Positions 57,349 to 64,000 of a DNA stretch of 64,000 bases are shown here, piece after piece. The stretch's first letter is position 1, and every line of letters starts with the position of its first letter. This DNA comes from Piper betle (taxonomy: Eukaryota > Streptophyta > Magnoliopsida > Piperales > Piperaceae). The notes beneath the pieces are model-generated. The model worked only from the letters and a program-made list of their open reading frames with translations. It had not been told where the DNA came from and did no database searches. A program made the translations under genes and the position numbers. The stretch spans positions 1 to 64,000 of the forward strand of contig JAURVB010004678.1 of NCBI GenBank assembly GCA_033002965.1, read 5' to 3'.

Positions 57349-59570
57349 AGAAAAGAAAAATGTGTTGCAGTTTGATTCCAGCAATTGGATTACGATCCAA
57401 CGGCTGGAAAATAAACTCCAATCCCCCCTCTTCTTCTTCCCCTGCATTTGCCGCCCTTTCCTTCCCCCCACCCCCCTCACCCTGTTTTGCCGCATCACGC
57501 TGCCCCACCGCCGGCCGTGTGCTACCAATCAGTGACGCCACCGGCCAGTGCTGTCGCCGCCTCGCCACCATCATCAAGTCCAGCGTCCCCTCCTGTATCC
57601 TCTCCCACCTCACTGCCTTCTTCGTGGCCGCCCGCTCCGTCTCCACCTCCGACGCTGTTGTCGCCAACGTCAATAGCCTCCTCGTCCCCCTCTCCCTCGG
57701 CGGCGACGGTGAGATCTACTCGATCGTTGATGAGATCCGGGCAAAGGGGCTGCGGCAGTGGTGGCAAGGATGAGAGTTGTGCAGAGGGGCCGCTTGGCTG
57801 TGCTGCATGGCGACCCCGGGCGTACGCTGTCCAGGCCTGGGGAAGATTTAGGAAGGCAGCGAGTGGCCGGCGGTGAAGTCTCCGGCGGTGGGGCGGCAGC
57901 GGCAAAACAGAAGGGGAAGGAAAGGGCAATGGCAATTTTGTAATAAATATTTGACTCGCTCCCGACTTTAAAAATATTACTAAATGAATTTAATAAAATA
58001 AAATAAAATAATTTCGTAATAAAAAATTTTCTTCCTCCCAACTCGAATTAATATTATAAAATAATTTTTTTAAAAATAATAATTTCGTAATAAAAGCTTT
58101 GACTCGCTCCTTACTCAAGTTAATATTACGAGATACATCTCAAAAAATTTGAAAAAAATAAAGTAAAATGCCATAAAATAATATAAACCATTAGAACTCA
58201 ATTAATTTATTTTATGGTATTTTACTATATTTTTATATTTTTTGAGATATATTTTATAATATTGACTTCAGTCAGGAGCGAGTCAAGTTTTTATTACAAA
58301 ATTGCCATTGTTTCATTTTTCTTCACCAACCCTGTTTTCTCCCCCCACCGATCAATGGCAATTTTGTAATAAAAACTTGACCGCTCCTGACTTGAGTCAA
58401 TATTACGAAATATATCCCAAAAATATGAAACAAATATAGTAAAATACTATAAAATAAAATAATCAATTTATAATGGATTACTTTATTTTATGGTATTTTA
58501 TTATTTTTTTCATATTTTTCAAAATGTATTTCAGAATATTATCTTATGTCTAAAAGGAAATGGCATGGGTAGTTTCGTAATAAAAACTTGACTCGCTCCA
58601 AACTCTAATCAATATTATAAAATAAATTTTAAAATATATATATATAATAATTTTATCATAAAAACTTAACTCGTTCCCGATTTGAATCGATATTAAGAAA
58701 TAAATTTTAAAAATATATAAAATAATTTCATAAAAAAAACTTGACTCACTACCGACTAGAGTCAATATTACGAAATAAATTTATTTTTTAAATTGACAGA
58801 ATTAGTTTATTTTTAAAATTTTATTTTATAATAAAAACTTTACTCATCCCGACTCGAGTCAATATTATAAAATAAAATTTAAAAAATATATAAAATAATT
58901 TAGTAATAAAAAATTGATTTGCTTTCGACTAGAATTAATATTACGTAATAAATTTTAAAAAATACAAAAATAATTTCCTAATAAAAACTTGACTCTTGTT
59001 GGGAGTGAGTTAAGTTTTTATTACAAAATTATTATTATATATATATATATATTTAATTTATTTTGTAATATTGACTTGAGTCAGGGACGAGTCAAGTTTT
59101 TATTACGAAATTACCCCCCTTATTTTCATCCCCTGACTTTCTCCCTTACCGACGATTGCCCCTCTCCTCTATTTTTTCCCTGCCACCTCGACCGCCGGTG
59201 AGTTCACCACCGCCATCACCTACACCACTGTCGGTTGTGCTGTAACTGCCTACTCACGTGACTCCCAAGCCGATGCCTAGCGTCGGCCGTGCTGCGCCGC
59301 ACTGATGGAGAAACAAAGGAACCGAAATAGAGGAAGCTCATCTTCTTCGCCATCGTTGCAGCTTCCGCCTGCACTAGACCACAGGCCGTCCACTGCTAGC
59401 CAGCGACTCCGCTGGCCATTGCCGCCTCGCAACCACGGCAACCCCGAGTGACCCAAAGTTGCACAGCAAAATAGAGGGGCGGGGGAGGGGGTGAGGCGGG
59501 GCGGGGGGTGGGGGGCGCAGGGCGAGGAAAGAGGCACGGCGGAGGGTGAAAGCAGGGGGGGGGGGGGTTG
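56462..59570. mobile_element. Unclassified inverted-repeat element, copy 2
   Basis: Same modules as copy 1 (13767-16025) in opposite order. P domain is 56462-57310 (antisense to 15150-16025; shared 'gcacttcc', 'ggcttcccctcgcc...aggc' and 'ccacccagatcgattcc'-type blocks, ending at 'ctcgtgggcctagtagggtctac'). Then come (AT)n 57315-57346, an arm with 'gattacgatccaacggctgg' and a C-rich stretch, and the module array 57940-59105. A second arm with a G-rich stretch (59465-59570) closes it. Short open frames in the GC-rich arms are compositional. No transposase seen. Confidence 0.55.
57940..59105. repeat. Array of about 12 palindromic TTGACTCG/CGAGTCAA modules
   Basis: Modules near 57950, 58022, 58095, 58260, 58370, 58580, 58652, 58727, 58826, 58900, 58980 and 59062, usually 70-100 bp apart. 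The consensus is 'aaaacttgactcgctcccg' then 'actcgagtcaatattacg'. Most are in one orientation; 58260, 58980 and 59062 are in the other. It is the larger relative of 14375-14895. Confidence 0.75.
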
Positions 59571-60709
59571 AGAAGGAAAATGCTAGGGTTTTGTGATAGT
59601 TGATGACTGTGTATTTGCCGGTAACAATGGTTTCTTTTTTGAAGGATGCTAAGGTTTGTCCTGTTTGATGGTTAAATGCGTCACTTTTGCTTACAATGTA
59701 CTAAATTGATGCTTGTCAGTTAGAAGGAATGCTAGGGTGGTTCTGTTATAGTTGATGATTTTGTGTGTTTGATGATTACAATGGGTTGTTTTCAGATAAC
59801 CGCTATAGTTTAAGCTGGTTGATGAGAGTGTTTGATGTTCGTGAGCGAGAAGATGTGCTGGGGTACAAAGGCCTATACCAAAGCAAGTAAGAAAGAGGGA
59901 TCTAATTGCCAGGAAGAAAATCTTAACTCCTACAGGTAGAGAATGACAATATGAACGATAAGGGAAACCCTGTGCAATTTAGGGAATACAACTCCTAACA
60001 AACAAAGAAACAGCAGCACTTAGCAGATAAAATAATATATTGATTTGATTGATATTTTTTTAAAAAATCTAAAGACGCTGATAATTTCAAACGTAATGTT
60101 TTCTAAAACTCTAATATAAAGATTCAACCTACGGTATAATATATTGAGTTAAGTTATTTCTTAAAATATGGTTAACTAAATTAAAGATCTATAACTTATT
60201 CCTACGAAAAATCTCACAATCTACTTATAGTAGGAAATTTCGTCCTCGAAATTCCTACACTTAACTTGTTATTCGCCCCAGCCTACAAACTTTTTTGGCT
60301 AGTGATTAGCAATTTAGCCAACGTCCCTAAGCCAGGCCCGTATCTAATTCGAAACTAGGAGACTCGATCCGGCACAAAGTATAACATAACGGCCAAAATT
60401 ATTTTTTAAAGTGGGGGTTAACTAAATTTTAAATATATAGCTTATTCTCACTTATAAATATGACCTTATCCTAATAGATATTATGTAAGACTAAGTTGTA
60501 AGATCTCATACCTAACAAATGGGTTAAGTTAGATATAAGACTACTACACATGACCATAAATAACTATCTCAAACCCCACCATCGTTAATATGTTTAGCAT
60601 CCCAAGTCTAAACATGTCATCACTCGTAGCTAATCTAGCGTGTGTTCTTCGATATCGCCAAAATCAAAATGGGAGTCCACTTATGTGGCTCGTAATTATC
60701 AGAGCTTGG
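59571..60709. other. Intergenic, no gene recognised
   Basis: Contains a loose duplication ('atgctaggg...gttgatga', near 59580 and 59730) and otherwise AT-rich sequence with no similarity I can identify. Confidence 0.5.
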
Positions 60710-61271
60710 CGTTGGGCCCTTTCGGTCCCCAAAAGAGAATTGTAATAGGTGTCATGGGTTTCTCTTAATCCAAAAGTTAACCCAATGAATAAGATTTTCT
60801 CATTACCCTATATACAACCCACTAACATCATCCACGACTGATGTAGGATAAACCCAATAACTCCCCTTCACACATCAGGCATCCCGTAGGATAAACCCAA
60901 CAACTCCGCTTTCACACATCAAGCATCCCCACGGCACATTTTCGTGTAAACTACCTTTAAATCACCAAGTGGAACTCCACCTGGCAAACTACTTTTAAAT
61001 CACCAAGTGGAACCCATAAAGGAAATAACAACAATCAGTTTAGGCCAAACCCAGCTCAAACCTAACTCTGATACTACTTCTTGGGCTATTTGGGCCCCCA
61101 TCCAAACTCTGATACCACTGTTGTTAGGCCTTTTCGGCCCCCAAAAGGGAATTGTGATAGGTATCACGAACCTCTCTTAATCTAAAAATTAACTCAAAGA
61201 ATAAAACTTTCTCATTAGCATATATACAACCCACTAATATCATCTACAAACGATATAGGATAAACTCAACA
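60710..61271 (-). mobile_element. TRIM-like miniature LTR retrotransposon, 562 bp
   Basis: Two direct repeats of 150 bp (60710-60859 and 61122-61271), about 80% identical by eye, enclose 262 bp. On the minus strand the repeat begins TGTTGAG and ends GGCCTAACA. Three bases on, 'GTGGTATCAGAG' (61119-61107) matches the tRNA-iMet primer site. There is no coding region. This is the layout of a terminal-repeat retrotransposon in miniature. The internal part contains two short tandem duplications ('aaatcaccaagtggaac'). Flanking pentamers (CTTGG / ATTGC) agree only in part, so the TSD is decayed. Confidence 0.7.
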
Positions 61272-61851
61272 ATTGCCAAGCACATACCTACCTGTGATTC
61301 GAACTCTCAAAATAACAAGAAGGTTGAGAATGTATTCATGTTAAGAATCAAATATGAGATATACTAAAACAAAAATAAAAATTCTGTCTTTTAATTCACA
61401 CTATTTATTTATCTTGGGATTTCTGGGCCATATGGCCTAATTTGTATTTAAAATAAGAAATACTTTAATGTATCAAAGCATGAATTATATTCGTAGTATA
61501 ATTAAAATTGGGGAAAGTAGTGATTATTTATCATTTAATCATGTTTATTTTAAATTTTTGTCTATGAAATTCAAGGGGTGAGGGAAAAATAATCCAGGCC
61601 CATATAAACGAAATGAGGGAGGCCCATCAAGTAACTAGGCCCAATCACAACTCCCTCCGACGAGCAACGTAAAACGACGAACATGCCCTTCACTCTCTCC
61701 AAAACGACCTCTCAAAACCGCCGTGCCGGCGACGGGCGGTGCGGCGGCGATCACCGGCGACGGGCGGTGCGGCGGCGATCACCGGCGACGGGCGCGGCGG
61801 TGCTCGCCGGATCCCGATTGCCTCGCCGTACATGTCTCCATCGAGAGAAAG
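61272..61851. other. Upstream region of the ATRIP/SUV2 gene
   Basis: AT-rich until about 61590, then a GC-rich leader. Within the leader, 61733-61799 is a tandem repeat of 'gcgatcaccggcgacgggcg' (nearly three units). An open frame through the leader is in the frame that exon 1 of the gene switches to, and is not itself a gene. Confidence 0.5.
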
Positions 61852-64000
61852 ATGAGCTACGAGGACTTCGATGGCTGGGACGAGTCCTTCCTCGACGAGG
61901 CCATCCGCGCCGAGGAGCGGGCCCTCGCCGGCCGGGGTGCCCCCGGACGCCGGCGCCGGCCGACCCCGAGCTCCCCCTACCCGCCTTCTCCGGCCCAAGC
62001 TTCTCCCCTCCCCGCGAGCTTTCTCAGCGTGTCTCCACTAAGCGCCCCGCCCCGACGATCGACTTCTTCCCCGATAGCGACTTCGAAGCTGCTCAGCTGT
62101 TTCCTCCTTTCCCTTCCACGGCCTCCAGGGCTGTGAAAAACAATGACAGAAATGACGTAGAGGTGCTTTCTTTTGGCTTCTTTTGTGATAAAGTTTGTGT
62201 CTTTGGTACATTTGGGTTTGGAGTGGTGGGACTCAATATGTGGAGTTGTTTTGGTATCGCAGAGAGATCTCGGTCGGGTTTCTCAACAATTGAATCAACT
62301 GGTATGCCATCTTGATAATGTGTGAAGTTGGAACTTCACTTGCTTAGAAATCATGGCTTGAATGTTGGTCCTGTAACCTGATGTTATTTCTTTTGAATGG
62401 AAAAAATGATCAACTGATCAGAGTATGGTGAGCTATCTTCTATCTACTAATTGGAAAAATGAAATGTGTTCGTTAACAGCAACGTGAACTGGTGGAGATT
62501 AGAGTGGAGAGAGACAGGAAAGAAGAGCAGCTTAAATCTGCACTTTTGATACTCGAGGCTAGAGATGCTGAACTATTATCTGTGAAAAAAGCGCTCAAGT
62601 GAGTTGAATTTTAGCTTTTCCGCGAAATGCATGGATTGTATTTGGGTATTGTTGTGGTTTTTTTATAGAGTTTGATGTTAAACACCCATCATTTTGTTTT
62701 TGTTAACAGGGAACGTGAGGCTTCCATACGTGACCTTCCGCAGGAACAATGTCGCGGCATTTCTCATAATTATGCCACGACTGCATCTATCGCTGGAACA
62801 GCTGATGTCGAGAGCATTAGGTGGAATGAAGAAAGCAATTTGAGAAGAGCCCCATGCGAGGATAAGAACTTCATTGATCATTGTTCATTCAGGGAAAATA
62901 GCCAAATGGAGGTCGTTCCTACAGCTTGTGAAACGAAATGCATCAAAACAACTAAAACTGTTGAAGGTCTGCATGAGATGGAAATGTTGTTTAAAAATAC
63001 ATGGTCTTATTAGAACATATACTAGCTTGATGATGTAGCATTTCTCTTACAATTTTTTGCTTTTGTTTGTTTGATTTTAGGATTTACAGCCCTCAATGGA
63101 TTTCCAATGCAGGTTGCCTTTTATCATGACTGTATATGATATTAAGTTGTTAGATTTTGAGAAATGTATGTTCTTATCGTGAGTGGTTGAACAGGGAGCA
63201 GTCTTACCAGAAATAACTGAGCAACAGAAACAAAAGAAAATGCTTATGAGAGCCATAGGAATCCAGACAGAGTTATTCGAGGATTACAATGAATGTGCCA
63301 AGGACGCATCATCTGAGATGAGCATACTTTCAAATAAGTTACTTGAAATATGGGGCTCTTCAAACAGCGAGAGAGTTAGAGGCAATATTCTATCGAAGTT
63401 GTTTGCAACTTCTGCATCGGATATGGTTGCACTTTTCAGGGGCATTGGTTCTTCACCGAGTATACCTATGGCCACTGGGAAGGACGAATTTAATTCAGAC
63501 AAAAAGCAGTCTGTTCAATTAGCTGAATTAAAATTTAAACAGTGTCAAGACTCTCTAATTAAGGTTATAATTTAGAACACATTTTTTGGGTTCTTATGGG
63601 AAGGGCAGTATTTATGGGAAAGCATTGTTCATTTTCACACTTGTTCTAAGTAAAAGTTTGTTTGTGGGACATTTTGTCACACTAATTTTGGTTATCTTTA
63701 TTCGTAGGCAGTAACTGGGATCTCGCCAGTGGAAGCAATTCTTGAAGCCTTACTTGACTTAACTTATCTAGATAATGTGAGTGGCATATTAAGACAGGTT
63801 TAATCTCTTTGAAAGAAGTCTATAAAACCTGACCTAATATGTTTTATTTAAATTAACATTATTGTTGGTTGGTTAGGAAATAATGTTTAGGGAAGTCGAA
63901 CCATGGAAGTTTTTACTTGGATGCTTGAGAATTCTGTGGTAACCAACTAACCATCTAGAAAAGTTCTTCATCAACACTTCTTTAAGTTCTTCATGTACAT
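61852..64000 (+). CDS. SUV2: ATRIP homologue (SUV2-like), partial at window end
   Basis: ATRIP is the partner that brings ATR kinase to RPA-coated single-stranded DNA; SUV2 is the plant form. Exons seen: 61852-62162, 62263-62301, 62480-62598, 62710-62966, 63081-63112, 63195-63563, 63708-63776 and probably 63877-63938; the gene continues beyond 64000. The N terminus 'MSYEDFDGWDESFLDEAI' is the acidic Trp/Asp/Glu start of the family (RPA-binding type). 'SFSPPRELSQRVS' follows, then a coiled coil ('SQQLNQLERELVEIRVERDR' region, exons 1-4), then 'SILSNKLLEIWGSSNSERVR' and 'ILSKLFATSASDMVALFRG'. Exon 1 changes frame between about 61930 and 61985; one missing base in a GC-rich stretch would explain it. 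Other junctions are in phase. Identification rests on motif order and is fairly secure. Confidence 0.8.

Noticed and set aside
57287..58041. Several 120-140 codon frames on both strands
   Set aside because: They overlap in all frames within the GC-rich arm of the second inverted-repeat element and share no similarity with each other or any family.

Overview
This is nuclear DNA of a flowering plant. Genes have many GT-AG introns, the sequence between them is AT-rich, and long LTR retrotransposons fill roughly half of the window. A very GC-rich first exon (61.9 kb) and several GC-rich LTR segments fit a monocot that is not a grass, but I cannot fix the lineage from sequence alone.

Layout. 1-950: end of an old long LTR. 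3.1-5.0 kb: bL35 organellar ribosomal protein gene (+). 5.4-8.5 kb: HRD1-type ERAD ubiquitin ligase gene (-), convergent with bL35. 9.3-35.9 kb: a Ty1/copia element blown apart by nested insertions. 37.4-41.5 kb: VGT/D-xylose-symporter-like sugar transporter (+, 14 exons). 44.6-50.6 kb: a deleted long-LTR element whose LTR holds a younger solo LTR. 50.9-52.2 kb: a small basic conserved plant gene of unknown function (+). 54.4 kb: broken first exon of an OSCA/CSC1 channel gene. 55.9-59.6 kb: an LTR remnant followed by an unclassified inverted-repeat element. 60.7-61.3 kb: a TRIM-like miniature retrotransposon. 61.85 kb to the window end: ATRIP/SUV2 DNA-damage gene (+), cut by the window edge.

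The transposon block resolves into nested layers dated by target-site duplications (TSDs). The copia element is split in its protease region by old solo LTR G (TSD ACATT). G carries solo LTRs A (TGTTT), B (TATTT) and C (ATATA). C is split 30 bp from its end by element F (ACGAG). A separate LTR, D (TTATG), sits inside LTR E2. Removing the layers restores the frame of the copia protease region. A, B, C, D and G share one family; a tRNA-iMet-type primer-binding site next to E2 gives the family polarity.

Element F is the most unusual object. It is a 6.25 kb scrambled Athila-like element with LTRs and gag-pol pieces in both orientations, yet it has proper termini and a perfect 5-bp TSD. Next to its right LTR the normal 18-nt primer-binding site is replaced by about 61 nt of tRNA-Asp sequence, as if reverse transcription had copied the primer tRNA. 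The other striking feature is a palindromic TTGACTCG...CGAGTCAA module (two facing W-box cores). It is single-copy in the LTRs and amplified into arrays at 14.4-14.9 and 57.9-59.1 kb.

The cellular genes are unrelated housekeeping functions (organelle translation, ER quality control, sugar transport, DNA-damage signalling) with no sign of a cluster. HRD1, ATRIP and the OSCA exon each show a frame break that one missing base would explain.
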